A stretch of 64,000 nucleotides of DNA from positions 26,183 through 90,182 of the forward strand of contig JAAZHX010000057.1 of the NCBI GenBank assembly GCA_012510495.1, in the 5' to 3' direction. Positions within the stretch are counted from its first letter, which is position 1. Every line of letters starts with the position of its first letter. The DNA comes from Smithella sp. (GTDB lineage Bacteria > Desulfobacterota > Syntrophia > Syntrophales > Smithellaceae). Position numbers and translations under genes: made by a program. Below, piece by piece: positions 10,327 to 20,031 of this stretch. The notes beneath the pieces were generated by a model. It was not told where the DNA came from and did no database searches. It was given only the letters and a program-made list of their open reading frames with translations.

Positions 10327-11625
10327 CTACTCTTCCAGAATCGCCTCGTCTTTCACTTTTTGCCAGTCCTCAGGGTACGTGCGCGACGCGACCAGAAAGA
10401 GGATGCCCGCCAGAATTCCAAATCCGCCGCAGAGCATGACCGCCGCGCTCAAGCCTTCCGCGCCTCCGCCCAGACCGTCGGAAACCGCGCCGACGATGTA
10501 AGGCCCCCAGGCGCCTCCCAGCATGTACTGCGCGAAGATCGCCAGCCCCATCGACAGCCCCTTGTGAGCCACCGGGACGACGTCCTGCGAAATGGCGGCA
10601 ATCGCCGGCATGGCCATGGCGGCACAGATACCGTACACACAGGCCAGCGCGATGCCCACATAACTGAATCGTGTGAGCACCACCACAATGAGCAGTATAC
10701 CGCCAAGAATATAAGCCACAACCGGAATATACATCCGTCCCCGGGAATTTTTCTTCTGCCAGAAATCGGCGAGAAATCCTCCCAGCGGCGCGCCGAGAAT
10801 CGCCATCAGACCGATGCCGCCGGTGATGATGCCCGCCTTTGCCTCCGAAATATTCATCAGCCGCATCATCAGGCTGGGCAGCCAGACCAGAACCGAAGAG
10901 GTCATGAACACGGCGATGCCCAGTCCCAGGTAGTACCAGCGCATGGTCGGCAATTTCAGCACGTCGGCCAGCGCGACAAAAAAGCTTTTAAAGCCGCCCG
11001 CCGTATCGGGCTGTTCGGCGGTTTTGTAATCCTTCATGAAGAAGGCCAGAATGCCGAGAATCACGCCGGGAACGGCGAAGAACAGGAAAGGCGTCCGCCA
11101 GCCGTATTTCACGGAAAGAAGGCCGCCCAGGATCACGCCCGCCGCGGCGCCCAGCGGAATGGCAATATGGAAAATGCCCATTGCCCAGCCGCGCTTTTCC
11201 TTGGGATAGGATGCGCTGATCATGGCTGTGCCGCCGGGAACAAAGCCCGCTTCCCCGAGGCCGACAAAGAAGCGCGGAATGAGGACGGCGATGAAATTTC
11301 TGGCCATCCCAGTGGCAAAGGTAGCGATGCTCCAGAAAATGGCCATGAGAGCGATGGCCTTGCGCCGGCTCCAGCGGTCGATCAGGTAGGCGATGGGAAA
11401 GGAAAAAAACGCCATGCCGAAGATGAGCACGGTGGAGGCGAGCCCGCACTGGGCGTCGGTAAGCCCCAGATCGATTTTCATCGGCTGGAGAATGACCGAG
11501 AAGACCTGACGGTCCATGTAGTTGATGATGTACAGCAGGGTGCAGATGATGAGAACGTAGTGGGCGCGCCATCCGCCTGTCTTCAGTTCAGAGATCTGTT
11601 TTGAAACCGTTTCCTGATCACGCAT
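10327..11625 (-). CDS. MFS transporter
   Basis: Twelve-TM pattern, YMDRQVFSVILQPMKIDLGLTDAQCGL, LIDRWSRRKAIA loop. Confidence 0.9.
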   Translation of the reverse strand: MRDQETVSKQISELKTGGWRAHYVLIICTLLYIINYMDRQVFSVILQPMKIDLGLTDAQCGLASTVLIFGMAFFSFPIAYLIDRWSRRKAIALMAIFWSIATFATGMARNFIAVLIPRFFVGLGEAGFVPGGTAMISASYPKEKRGWAMGIFHIAIPLGAAAGVILGGLLSVKYGWRTPFLFFAVPGVILGILAFFMKDYKTAEQPDTAGGFKSFFVALADVLKLPTMRWYYLGLGIAVFMTSSVLVWLPSLMMRLMNISEAKAGIITGGIGLMAILGAPLGGFLADFWQKKNSRGRMYIPVVAYILGGILLIVVVLTRFSYVGIALACVYGICAAMAMPAIAAISQDVVPVAHKGLSMGLAIFAQYMLGGAWGPYIVGAVSDGLGGGAEGLSAAVMLCGGFGILAGILFLVASRTYPEDWQKVKDEAILEE

Positions 11626-11854
11626 TTTGTCCTCCCGATTTGGCGGTTTGTTTTTCCCTGGCCGGACAGGCCGCTCCGAAAGCAGCGGTGAGTCTGGGAA
11701 AATCCGGAACCAGAATCCCGGTCCTCAAGGCGTCTCCAATGGCCGCCGCCAGTCTCCGGCCCTCGCCGCCGAGAATGTTCGCGGGCTTTGCCCCTTCGGC
11801 AACGCGGGAGCCTCTTTGGTTATACAGCTCCTCGATGAGTTGGGTAACCGCCAT
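11618..11854 (-). CDS. Hypothetical small protein, overlaps start of MFS gene
   Basis: 78-aa ORF positioned just upstream of and overlapping the MFS start by 8 nt; no recognised family. Confidence 0.45.
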   Translation of the reverse strand: MAVTQLIEELYNQRGSRVAEGAKPANILGGEGRRLAAAIGDALRTGILVPDFPRLTAAFGAACPAREKQTAKSGGQNA

Positions 11855-11998
11855 GAGCGCCCCTTTGTTCTTTCCGGATGGGCCCGATTATTCAGTGAAT
11901 CGCGGATAAAAGCAAGTTGCTTTTTTGAAAATATTCAGGGTGAAAACAAACCCGCCGTCGATCTTGATTGCGCGCGGCGGTCGTGATAAGGCGCTTAC

Positions 11999-12817
11999 AT
12001 GCAAGAAACGATCATTCAGATTTATGAAGTGCAAAAGCCCGGGGACGCCGAAGCGTTGATTGAGCTTGGCGTGGATCATGTCGGCAGCGTGCTTGCCGAT
12101 CCGGCCGCATGGAAAAGCGCATCCGTCCGGAAAACCGTGCAGAAGGCCAAGCTCCTCGGCGCGAAAAGCGTTTTGATTCCGCTTCTGAAAGACCCGGCGG
12201 CCATCTTTGCGGTACTGGACCATTATGAGCCGGATTGCGTTCACCTGTGCGATGTGCTTTCGCCTTATCCCGGTGAAAAGCAGACACTGGTGCGCGACTT
12301 CGACGCGCTTTTGAGCCTGCACATCGACATCCGGGACCGGTTTCCGCACCTCGACATCATGCGGTCTCTGTCCGTGCCCCGGGCCGGATTGCCCGACGCC
12401 GCCGTCATCGAAAAAAACATCCTGGATTTTACCGCGCGTTTCGCGCCGGTGACGGATTTTTTTCTGATCGACACCCTGCTTTCGGGCGCCGACCAGCCGG
12501 TGGCGGGCTTTGTCGGGATTACGGGGGAAACCTGCGACTGGACGATCGCCAAAGCCGTTATCGGGCAAAGTCCCATTCCGGTGATTCTGGCGGGAGGGCT
12601 TGCCGCCGACAACGTCTATGACGCGGTGGTTGGCCTTCGGCCGGCGGGGGTGGACAGCTGCACAAGGACCAATGCGACCGACCGGAGCGGACGTCCCGTG
12701 CGCTTCAAAAAGGATCTGAAAAAAGTCCGGCGGTTCATCGAGGAAGTGCGCCGCGCCGACCGTTTTCTTGAAGGAGAGGCCTGTGACGCGAAACTCATCC
12801 ATCGCGAACGAATATAA
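11999..12817 (+). CDS. TrpF-like (phosphoribosylanthranilate isomerase superfamily) TIM barrel with atypical active site
   Basis: DHVGSVL, FLIDTLLSG, VGITGETCDWTIAK, PVILAGGLAADNVYDAVVGLRPAGVD resemble TrpF; KICGIT motif replaced by QIYEVQ. Confidence 0.75.
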   Translation: MQETIIQIYEVQKPGDAEALIELGVDHVGSVLADPAAWKSASVRKTVQKAKLLGAKSVLIPLLKDPAAIFAVLDHYEPDCVHLCDVLSPYPGEKQTLVRDFDALLSLHIDIRDRFPHLDIMRSLSVPRAGLPDAAVIEKNILDFTARFAPVTDFFLIDTLLSGADQPVAGFVGITGETCDWTIAKAVIGQSPIPVILAGGLAADNVYDAVVGLRPAGVDSCTRTNATDRSGRPVRFKKDLKKVRRFIEEVRRADRFLEGEACDAKLIHRERI

Positions 12818-13118
12818 AACGCTTTCGGTGATGATGGCCCTGTACTGCCGGAAGCGTCATCAGACCGGCGGCAAGGAATTGTGCCCGTCCTGCGCCGAGC
12901 TTCTGAGCTACGCAAAATCATGCTTGGACAAGTGTCCGTTCGCGGCGGACAAGCCCGTGTGTGCGGACTGTCCGGTGCACTGCTACAAACCCGTGCGGCG
13001 GCGGCAGATTCAGGAAGTGATGCGCTACGCCGGTCCGCGCATGCTGCGTTCCCATCCGCTTCTGGCGCTTCGCCATCTTCTGAAAAAATTCAAAAAGTCC
13101 ATAGCGCTAAAGCCATGA
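12783..13118 (+). CDS. YgbA-like Cys-rich protein (nitrous oxide-stimulated promoter family)
   Basis: YCRKRHQTGGKELCPSCAELLSYAKSCLDKCPF...CADCPVHCYKPVRRRQIQEVMRYAGPRML; overlaps 3' end of TrpF-like gene; start uncertain (GTG 12783 or ATG 12831). Confidence 0.75.
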   Translation: MTRNSSIANEYKTLSVMMALYCRKRHQTGGKELCPSCAELLSYAKSCLDKCPFAADKPVCADCPVHCYKPVRRRQIQEVMRYAGPRMLRSHPLLALRHLLKKFKKSIALKP

Positions 13119-13246
13119 AGATCGCCGTCATCGGCGCCGACCCCTGACGGGTTCGTTTCCGAAGCGCTTGCGACTTTGTGCTTGTTTGTGCTATGGGGCA
13201 CATCGCGTCAAAAGAAGCTTCAAAAAACCATCAGGGAGGTGTTTCG

Positions 13247-13543
13247 ATGATTACCGTTATTGCCAAGTTGCCGGTGAAAGAAGGGAAGATGGATGAAGCC
13301 ATGGCCGCCTTCTCGGTATTGATTGCCAAAGTGTCTGCCGAGGAAGAGGGAACGGTTCTTTATTCGCTCAACCGGGACAAAGCCAATCCCGATGTGCTGG
13401 TCGTGGTCGAACAGTACAAAGACAAAGCCGCCTTGGAGTTTCATTCCTCCACGCCCCACTTCAAGGAGTTTTTCGAGGCAGGCGCCGCTTTTATCGGGGG
13501 TCAGCCGGAAATGATGGTGATGAAGGAAATCCAGCGGGCGTAA
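13247..13543 (+). CDS. Antibiotic biosynthesis monooxygenase (ABM) domain protein
   Basis: MITVIAKLPVKEGKMDEAMAAF...EEGTVLYSLNRDKANPDVLVVVEQYKDKAALEFHSSTPHF; SD GGGAGGTG. Confidence 0.88.
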   Translation: MITVIAKLPVKEGKMDEAMAAFSVLIAKVSAEEEGTVLYSLNRDKANPDVLVVVEQYKDKAALEFHSSTPHFKEFFEAGAAFIGGQPEMMVMKEIQRA

Positions 13544-13613
13544 GCGCCTTTTTTTCGCGCCGGGATGAAGCTTGAAATTCACGGAAGGGTTTGTGCCCGG
13601 GTCTTTCAGGCTT

Positions 13614-14090
13614 TTACGCGATCCGGTCACCGGCGCGCGCCGCAAGAAGTTTTGACTGGAAGACCGCTGTGTCGGGTGAGCCCTCTTCGGGCGCCCAGGG
13701 CGCGAAGACCATCGAAGCGGCCGGATCATAAGGCCCTTTCTTGACTTCGAAGAAAACGGAGGCTTCAGCCAGGGGAATCCAGGTGTGGAAAGTGTCGGCC
13801 GGGATTTCCAGCGCGAACGTTTCTTCGGCCGGACCGATACAGACCCGTCCGGTAACACGGCCGTGAGCGTCAAACGTAAAGACTTCGAAACAGCCGCGGA
13901 GCACAATGGCGAATTCGCTTTTTCCCGAATGCAGGTGCGGGCGGAAATAGGATCCGCGCCCCGCTGCGACAAACAGCCGCTGGATGGGATCGGACAGGGA
14001 TTCGTGGATATTGTAGTTGGTCCGGAGCCGCGGGCTGCGCGCCGCCGCCTCAATCCATTCCTCCGCCATTTGGCGGGTGATTTGTTTCAT
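13614..14090 (-). CDS. WbuC-like cupin protein
   Basis: RSPRLRTNYNIHESLSDPIQRLFVAAGRGSYFRPHLHSGKSEFAIVLRG; start moved to MKQITRQM at 14090. Confidence 0.82.
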   Translation of the reverse strand: MKQITRQMAEEWIEAAARSPRLRTNYNIHESLSDPIQRLFVAAGRGSYFRPHLHSGKSEFAIVLRGCFEVFTFDAHGRVTGRVCIGPAEETFALEIPADTFHTWIPLAEASVFFEVKKGPYDPAASMVFAPWAPEEGSPDTAVFQSKLLAARAGDRIA

Positions 14091-14118
14091 GCTCCCCCCC
14101 GACGCCCCCTGAAGGGGC

Positions 14119-14910
14119 TTATTCCTGCGCGTCTCCGCCGGTTTGTGCCTCTCTGATTTTTTGTTCAAAAAGCGTTCGGGTCTGGTCGGCGGACGCGCCG
14201 ATGGAAGAATTTTTCAGTTCATCCTCCGTCAGAGACCCGATCAGCTCCATCGAAACCGTAAATTTCCCCCGTGTATCAAATGAGAATGAGCCGGGGCGAA
14301 ACAATCGGTCGGTGTTGCGAATCAGCGCCAGCTTTAAACCTGTATTGCAGTATCTGGCGATGCTGAACACGCCTTTGTTGAAAGGCGCAAGCCTGCCCTG
14401 GCGGCCGCGTGTGCCTTCAGGAAAGACAAACAGGTTGCCTCCCGCCGCCAGTTGGCGCTTAATGCTCTCCAGGTGGTTGATCATCGCCGGACCGTACATT
14501 TCGGTGGGGGAGGAGGGCACGTAACCCGCCTTGCGCAGAAACCAGCCGAAAATGGGGACGCTGAAAAAGGTATTTTTGACGATGGTGGTCTGCCGCGGAA
14601 AAAGGGATACCAGCAGAATGGGATCCAGGTAGGAAAGGTGGTTGCAGACGATAATGGAGGAGCGGAGACTCCGGACGTCTTCGGAAACAGCGAACCGGAC
14701 GCCGGGGGATACGAGGCCCACCAGGATGAAAAAAAATTTCAGATGGACGTGGAATAATTTCTGCAAAACAGCGTCGCCGGCTTTCAGCCTCAGATAGCTG
14801 GGAATGAACAAGACGAACATCAGCAGGAGATAGCCCAGCGTAAAATAGACCCAGAGCCCCAACGTAAGGCAGAAATTGACGGCGAGCCGGGAAAATCGGG
14901 TGAGGGACAT
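14119..14910 (-). CDS. Lysophospholipid/1-acyl-glycerol-3-phosphate acyltransferase family (PlsC-like)
   Basis: CNHLSYLDPILL (HX4D-like), FPEGTRGRQGRLAPFNKG. Confidence 0.88.
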   Translation of the reverse strand: MSLTRFSRLAVNFCLTLGLWVYFTLGYLLLMFVLFIPSYLRLKAGDAVLQKLFHVHLKFFFILVGLVSPGVRFAVSEDVRSLRSSIIVCNHLSYLDPILLVSLFPRQTTIVKNTFFSVPIFGWFLRKAGYVPSSPTEMYGPAMINHLESIKRQLAAGGNLFVFPEGTRGRQGRLAPFNKGVFSIARYCNTGLKLALIRNTDRLFRPGSFSFDTRGKFTVSMELIGSLTEDELKNSSIGASADQTRTLFEQKIREAQTGGDAQE

Positions 14911-14916
14911 CTTTCG

Positions 14917-16158
14917 TCAGGTCAACTTTCGGATCAGCAGGCTGGTGTTGACGCCGCCGAAGGCAAAATTCTGAATGGCAGCGGTTTTGACAGGAGTTTC
15001 CTCCAGTTTTTGGACATGGCGGATCATCGCGCAGCGGTCGTCAATTTCTTCCAGATGGAGCGTCGGGGCGATGAAGCCCTCCTGCATCATATACAGCGCC
15101 AAAACCGTTTCGACCGCGCCGCATGCCGCCATGGTGTGCCCCATGTAACTCTTGAGGGCCACCACGGCCGGGCCCTTGCCGAAGACCGCGCCCGTGGCCT
15201 GCGCCTCGATGATGTCGCCCATTTTAGTGGCCGTGGCATGCGCGCTGATCAGATCGACGTCGGACGGATTGATTTGGGCGTTTTCCAGGCCCAGTTGCAG
15301 GGTTTTGGTAATGCCGTCCAGATTGGGAAGGATCAGGTCTCCGCCGTTGGAGTTGCAGGCAAAGCCGATGACCTCCGCCAGAATCTCCGCGCCCCGCTTT
15401 CTGGCAAATTCATACTCCTCCAGCATGACGGCGCCCGCGCCCTCCGCGACCACCAGACCGTCGCGCGCCCGGTCAAAGGGGCGGGGCGTCTGTTCGGGCC
15501 GGTCGTTGAAGGCGGTGGAGCAGGCGAGCAGATTGTCGAAGACCGCGACGGTGGTGGTGTCGTACTCGTCCGCGCCGCCGCAGAGCATCGCGTCCTGCAG
15601 GCCGTATTTGACGGCTTCGTATCCGTAGCCGATGGACTGGCTGGACGTGGTACAGGCCGTTCCGGAGGAAATGATCCGGCCGGTGATGCCGAACATCTTG
15701 GAAATGTTGACGGCGGTTGTGTGCACCATGGATTTGAGATAGTCCACCGCGCCGATTCCCTGATAGCTTTCGCGGTTGCCGGCGTTGAAGAAAATCCTGT
15801 AAATTTCCCGCTGCACGGTGGGCGATCCGTGAATCGACCCGAAGGCAATGCCCAGCCGGCCGCCCGTTACAAAATTTCGCGGCAGGCAGGTCCGCCCCAG
15901 GATTTCTTTGGCGACCTGACACGCGTAGTAGGACACGGGCCCCATGGTTTTACGGTGCTGCCTGCTGAAATCGTATTCGATCGGATAGCCGACGGTTCCG
16001 TAAACGCGGGAATGAATAAAACGGCTGACGAAATGGTCATCGCGCAGGGTTGCCACTCCGGATTTCCCGTTCACCAGGCTTTCGACGATGGGCTTCTGGC
16101 CATGCCCGATGGGGGTGATGGCCGAAGCCGCCGTAATGACCACTCGACGCCCCGTCAT
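14917..16158 (-). CDS. Beta-ketoacyl-ACP synthase (KAS II-like; ApeO/ApeR-like)
   Basis: Active-site Cys in GTACTTSSQSIGYG, HATATKMGD, KSYMGHTMAACGAVE. Confidence 0.9.
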   Translation of the reverse strand: MTGRRVVITAASAITPIGHGQKPIVESLVNGKSGVATLRDDHFVSRFIHSRVYGTVGYPIEYDFSRQHRKTMGPVSYYACQVAKEILGRTCLPRNFVTGGRLGIAFGSIHGSPTVQREIYRIFFNAGNRESYQGIGAVDYLKSMVHTTAVNISKMFGITGRIISSGTACTTSSQSIGYGYEAVKYGLQDAMLCGGADEYDTTTVAVFDNLLACSTAFNDRPEQTPRPFDRARDGLVVAEGAGAVMLEEYEFARKRGAEILAEVIGFACNSNGGDLILPNLDGITKTLQLGLENAQINPSDVDLISAHATATKMGDIIEAQATGAVFGKGPAVVALKSYMGHTMAACGAVETVLALYMMQEGFIAPTLHLEEIDDRCAMIRHVQKLEETPVKTAAIQNFAFGGVNTSLLIRKLT

Positions 16159-16431
16159 TTAATTTTTCTCCGCTTTGGCCTGCCGGCCATCGGCCAGCAT
16201 TTGCACATAGTCGATAATCTGATTCAGCGTCCGGATGTCCATGGCTTTCTTTTTTTCCGCCTGCGTCAGCTCCGTTCCCAAGTACTTTTCAATTTCCATG
16301 AGCAGCTCGATGGCGTCGATGCTGTCAAAACCGTAGGCATCCCGCAAATTCACGTCCGGTTCGGGGTTTTCCACCTCGAATTCCCTCAAGAAGATGGTGC
16401 GGATTTCCTTTTCAATTTCCTGGCGTGTCAT
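16159..16431 (-). CDS. Acyl carrier protein
   Basis: DAYGFDSIDAIELLMEIE phosphopantetheine site; directly abuts the KS gene. Confidence 0.92.
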   Translation of the reverse strand: MTRQEIEKEIRTIFLREFEVENPEPDVNLRDAYGFDSIDAIELLMEIEKYLGTELTQAEKKKAMDIRTLNQIIDYVQMLADGRQAKAEKN

Positions 16432-16502
16432 GATCTGCAGATGTCTCCTTTAGCGGCAAAAGTGCCCGGAAAGCTAACATAAATCAGCGAAGTCGTCCAG
16501 CA

Positions 16503-17975
16503 TTAGAGTAACCGTTCGAGTTCCTTGTCGAAATGTTCATGCCCCGCCATCTTCCGCGCCACGGCGAAGGACCCCATGAGGCACCCCATCAGCCCCGGAG
16601 CCATGGCGTTTTGTCCGGCCAGATAAAGCCCGCCGACGGGAAGTCTGCCAAGCGATGCAATTTTCAGCAGTTGCCGGGAGGAGCGCAAGACGCCGTAACA
16701 GGAACCTTCCGGGCAGTTGACGTGGTCGCGCAGCGAAAGCGGCGTGAAGACATCCAGAAGGCGGAGGTTTTTCAGGGGGCCGAAGACGGCGGATGATTCG
16801 GCAACGAGCTTATCGGCCAGCACCTTTTTTTCCTGTTCGTAATCTTTTCCGCGCCGTCCCGTTACGGTGTTTTTCCACCGGCGCCAATCGCGGTAAGACG
16901 AGAAGGTGATGATGGACAGCAGATTCGTCGCCCGTCCGTCGCCCCGGAGCACCTGATAAAAAAAACCGCTTTCGATTTCTCCGCGGTCGTTGGCCCGAAG
17001 CCGGTAAAGATTGTAATCGACGGCGGGATGGGCCTCGGCGTCCACGCCGGCCTGAACGGCAAGGACACCTTCGGTTTCTTCCAGGCCGGCAATTCTCTCC
17101 CGCAGGGATGCCTTGAGCGCGTCCTGGTCCAGCAGGCCGAGCAGGACCTTGGGGTGAACGGCCGCCACCACCACGTCCGCCGGCAGAAAATCGCCCGCTT
17201 CCAGATCGACCCCGGTCACGCGTCCCTGCTGGGTTCGAACATGCCGGACGGCTGAGCCCGGCAGCAGCCGTCCACCCAGATCCTCAAACCGCGCGGCGAA
17301 GGCGTCCGCCAGACGCCGCCCGCTTTTCGGGCGCCACGATGAAAACAAATATCCAGACACGACCATCTGATGAAAAATGACCGGACAATCCTTCAGCGCG
17401 ACGCCGACCAGCTGGCAGGGCGCAGCAAGAACGGCCCGCAGTTTCGGGGACGCGCCCAGGCAGTCGAGCAGCTCTCCCATCGGACGGAAGGAATCCATGT
17501 TGACAAAGGGGTTGCCGCCGTCAAAGAAGAAAGGCGATGCCGTCATGACACCCGCGGTTGTGCGCAGTCCTTTCATCAGCGTGTTCAGCGCGGCACGGTC
17601 GGAGGGACAGGCTTCCCGGAGATTTTTTTCGTAAGCGTCCAGACCCTCGGGCAGATCAAAAACAAAATCATCAAAAATATAGCGGTCGGTGACGGTCCGG
17701 TTTTCCATGCGGGAAAAAAGGCTTTCCGGGTCAATCCCCAGCACGCGGAACATTTTGCCCAGCGGTTCGGAAGCTCCCAGCGCGCCGACATAATGCACGC
17801 CCACCGGACAGTCAATTCCCAGGCGTGAATACGAGCGCATCAGGCCGCCCGGCTCTCCGTTTTTTTCCACGATCGTCACGCGATAGCCCAAAAGCGCAAG
17901 CAGGATGCCTGTGGAAAGGCCGCCGGCGCCCGAGCCAATGACAACGGTATTTTTCCCTTCCGCAGGTTTTTGCAT
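16503..17975 (-). CDS. FAD-dependent oxidoreductase, phytoene desaturase/retinol saturase-like
   Basis: VVIGSGAGGLSTGILLALLGYRVTIVEKNGEPGG dinucleotide fold; LPVGGLYLAGQNAMAPGLMGCLMGSF C-terminal motif. Confidence 0.87.
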   Translation of the reverse strand: MQKPAEGKNTVVIGSGAGGLSTGILLALLGYRVTIVEKNGEPGGLMRSYSRLGIDCPVGVHYVGALGASEPLGKMFRVLGIDPESLFSRMENRTVTDRYIFDDFVFDLPEGLDAYEKNLREACPSDRAALNTLMKGLRTTAGVMTASPFFFDGGNPFVNMDSFRPMGELLDCLGASPKLRAVLAAPCQLVGVALKDCPVIFHQMVVSGYLFSSWRPKSGRRLADAFAARFEDLGGRLLPGSAVRHVRTQQGRVTGVDLEAGDFLPADVVVAAVHPKVLLGLLDQDALKASLRERIAGLEETEGVLAVQAGVDAEAHPAVDYNLYRLRANDRGEIESGFFYQVLRGDGRATNLLSIITFSSYRDWRRWKNTVTGRRGKDYEQEKKVLADKLVAESSAVFGPLKNLRLLDVFTPLSLRDHVNCPEGSCYGVLRSSRQLLKIASLGRLPVGGLYLAGQNAMAPGLMGCLMGSFAVARKMAGHEHFDKELERLL

Positions 17976-17993
17976 ATAGACTTTTCCTGAAAA

Positions 17994-18647
17994 TTATTTC
18001 CCCGAACGCACTTCGTCCGGAACGGTTTCCGATTCGATGAGCGTCATGGACAGAGAGTAACCGATCCTTTCCGACGCCTGAAGCTCGATGGCGGCGTAGG
18101 GATTGGCGCCTGCCGCAAGCGCCACGCTGCGCCGGAGCCTGCCGCCTTCGGTATAGCGTTGGATGTGGACGCCCCCGTCACGGTCCTTTCCGACATCCAG
18201 CCAGCCTCCATCCCGCAAGCGGCGCCGGCAGACAGTCCCGCCCGTATCCCCAACGCCCGCCCGGTCGATCTCTTCCTGCGGCTTCAAAAAAATCAGTTCG
18301 ATATCGTCCATCATGCCGCGGACCACCTCTGCCGCATCAAACGGCGGGAGCGCCCGGCTGATGTTCGTGCCGGAGGGGGTTCGCGAGGCTTCAAAAAAGA
18401 CCATGCCCTCCGGGCTCATCAAAGCGCAGGAAAGCGTCCTCGATGCCGGGTTCGCCACCGTCACGCCGATCATCACGGCCCTGGTTTCGCCGGCCACGGC
18501 CGCTTCAATCGTATGGATGAAGCGGGTTTTTTGGGCGACGAAGGGAGAAGGGCAGGCACTCCCGGCAGCGGCGGACGGCCGGATTTCCGGCAGAGACGAA
18601 CAGGACGCCAGCAGCAGGGAGAGAATCAGAAGCAAGCGGACGTTCAT
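17994..18647 (-). CDS. DUF3261-like lipoprotein (ApeN-like)
   Basis: Lipobox LLLASCSS; located next to lolA as in aryl polyene clusters; overlaps lolA by 4 nt. Confidence 0.68.
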   Translation of the reverse strand: MNVRLLLILSLLLASCSSLPEIRPSAAAGSACPSPFVAQKTRFIHTIEAAVAGETRAVMIGVTVANPASRTLSCALMSPEGMVFFEASRTPSGTNISRALPPFDAAEVVRGMMDDIELIFLKPQEEIDRAGVGDTGGTVCRRRLRDGGWLDVGKDRDGGVHIQRYTEGGRLRRSVALAAGANPYAAIELQASERIGYSLSMTLIESETVPDEVRSGK

Positions 18648-19267
18648 GGAATGTCCTGAAAGGTGCCGGGGGGCAGGGCCGGATTGACAGCCGTGTGCAG
18701 AAAGTCAATCCTGGTTTCGGCCGCGGCGCCCTCCACGATCCGCACGGTTTTCACGACGGCGTCTTTCCGGGATACGGTGATTTCTATTTTTTCAATCACG
18801 CCGGCCGTGTTTTTTCCCGTCGGTGTGAGGACAATCACCGTTTCCGGCCCTTCCCGCACGGAGGCGGCAAAGGACGGGTTGGCGGAAAATTTTCCTTTCA
18901 TCCACCACGCCACTTCGTCGAGCACGAGTTTCATCGCCTGGGCGCCGCCGGTCTTGTCCTCGATCATTTTGCCGCCGGAGGCGATGTAGCGTTTCGAGAT
19001 TCCGCCGTCCGAGATCACAATGCTCCGGATCGGCTTGACGTATTCCCAGCGGATGGAATCCGGAGCGGCATAAAAGAATTTCCCCGTCGAGACCAAAGGT
19101 TTGGACAGGATCTTCATGGATTTCTTCTGCACGAAATCGGCGGAAAGAGACGAAATGCGCGCCGCGTCCCTGCGCAGCCGGTCGAAGTCATCGACCCCGG
19201 CGGCGGGAAGCGCCACCAGAAGCACAAGCAGCAAAACGGATAGGAGGCTGGCGGCCTTCACGCGCAT
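18644..19267 (-). CDS. Outer-membrane lipoprotein carrier LolA-like protein
   Basis: Signal peptide, LSADFVQKKSMKILSKPLVSTGKFFYAAPDSIRWEYVKPIRSIVISDG; start at MRVKAASLL 19267. Confidence 0.87.
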   Translation of the reverse strand: MRVKAASLLSVLLLVLLVALPAAGVDDFDRLRRDAARISSLSADFVQKKSMKILSKPLVSTGKFFYAAPDSIRWEYVKPIRSIVISDGGISKRYIASGGKMIEDKTGGAQAMKLVLDEVAWWMKGKFSANPSFAASVREGPETVIVLTPTGKNTAGVIEKIEITVSRKDAVVKTVRIVEGAAAETRIDFLHTAVNPALPPGTFQDIP

Positions 19268-19269
19268 GA

Positions 19270-20004
19270 TCAGAACATTCCTCCGTTGACAGAAATAACC
19301 TGCCCGGTGATGTAGGAAGCGTCTTCGGAGCACAAAAAGCGGATCACGCGGGCGACCTCTTCCGGTTTTCCTACCCGAGCCATCGGAATGACGCTTTTGA
19401 TGATATTTTCGTCCATCGGCATGCTGCTGAGCATATCGGTGGCGATGGGGCCCGGTGCGACCGCGTTCACGCGGATGCCGAAGCGGGCGACTTCTTTGGC
19501 GAGTGAACTGGTTGCGGCGTTGAGGCCGGCTTTCGCCGCGGCATAATTGGCCTGCCCGCGATTGGGGACCATGGAGGAAATGGAAGAAACGGACACGATG
19601 CAGCCGCGCTTTTTACGGACCATTTCACGAAGGACGGGTTTCGTGACGAAGTAAAATCCGTTGAGCGTTGTATTGATCACGCGAAGCCACTCGTCTTCTC
19701 CCATCATCATGAAAAGACCGTCCGCGGTGACGCCGGCATTGTTGACGAGCACGTCAATCCGTTTGTGCTCCTGCACAATCGCGGTTAGGGCTTCTTTGAC
19801 CCCAACGGCGTCGGCCACGTCGAATTTTCTTGTCTCACCGAAGCCGCCCGCGGCCTGCACCTGCGCCAGCGTTTCGGCCGCAGCGGCTTCGCTGGCGTTA
19901 TAGTTGATGATCACAAAATAACCGGTTCGGGCCAGTTCCACAGCCGTGGCGCGTCCGATGCCCCGGCTGGCACCCGTCACCAGCGCGATTTTTCTTTCTT
20001 CCAT
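19270..20004 (-). CDS. fabG: 3-oxoacyl-ACP reductase (FabG-like SDR)
   Basis: TGASRGIGRATA, NNAGVTADGLFMMM, S-YxxxK (ANYAAAKAG), VNAVAPGPIATDM. Confidence 0.93.
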   Translation of the reverse strand: MEERKIALVTGASRGIGRATAVELARTGYFVIINYNASEAAAAETLAQVQAAGGFGETRKFDVADAVGVKEALTAIVQEHKRIDVLVNNAGVTADGLFMMMGEDEWLRVINTTLNGFYFVTKPVLREMVRKKRGCIVSVSSISSMVPNRGQANYAAAKAGLNAATSSLAKEVARFGIRVNAVAPGPIATDMLSSMPMDENIIKSVIPMARVGKPEEVARVIRFLCSEDASYITGQVISVNGGMF

Positions 20005-20031
20005 GATGGTATTTTTCTCCTTTGGCGAATT

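Noticed and set aside
10231-11604. 457-aa plus-strand ORF antisense to the MFS transporter
   Set aside because: His/Arg/Gln-rich shadow frame; minus-strand membrane protein is well supported
15010-16482. 490-aa plus-strand ORF antisense to KS and ACP
   Set aside because: Shadow ORF; the minus strand has intact KS and ACP motifs
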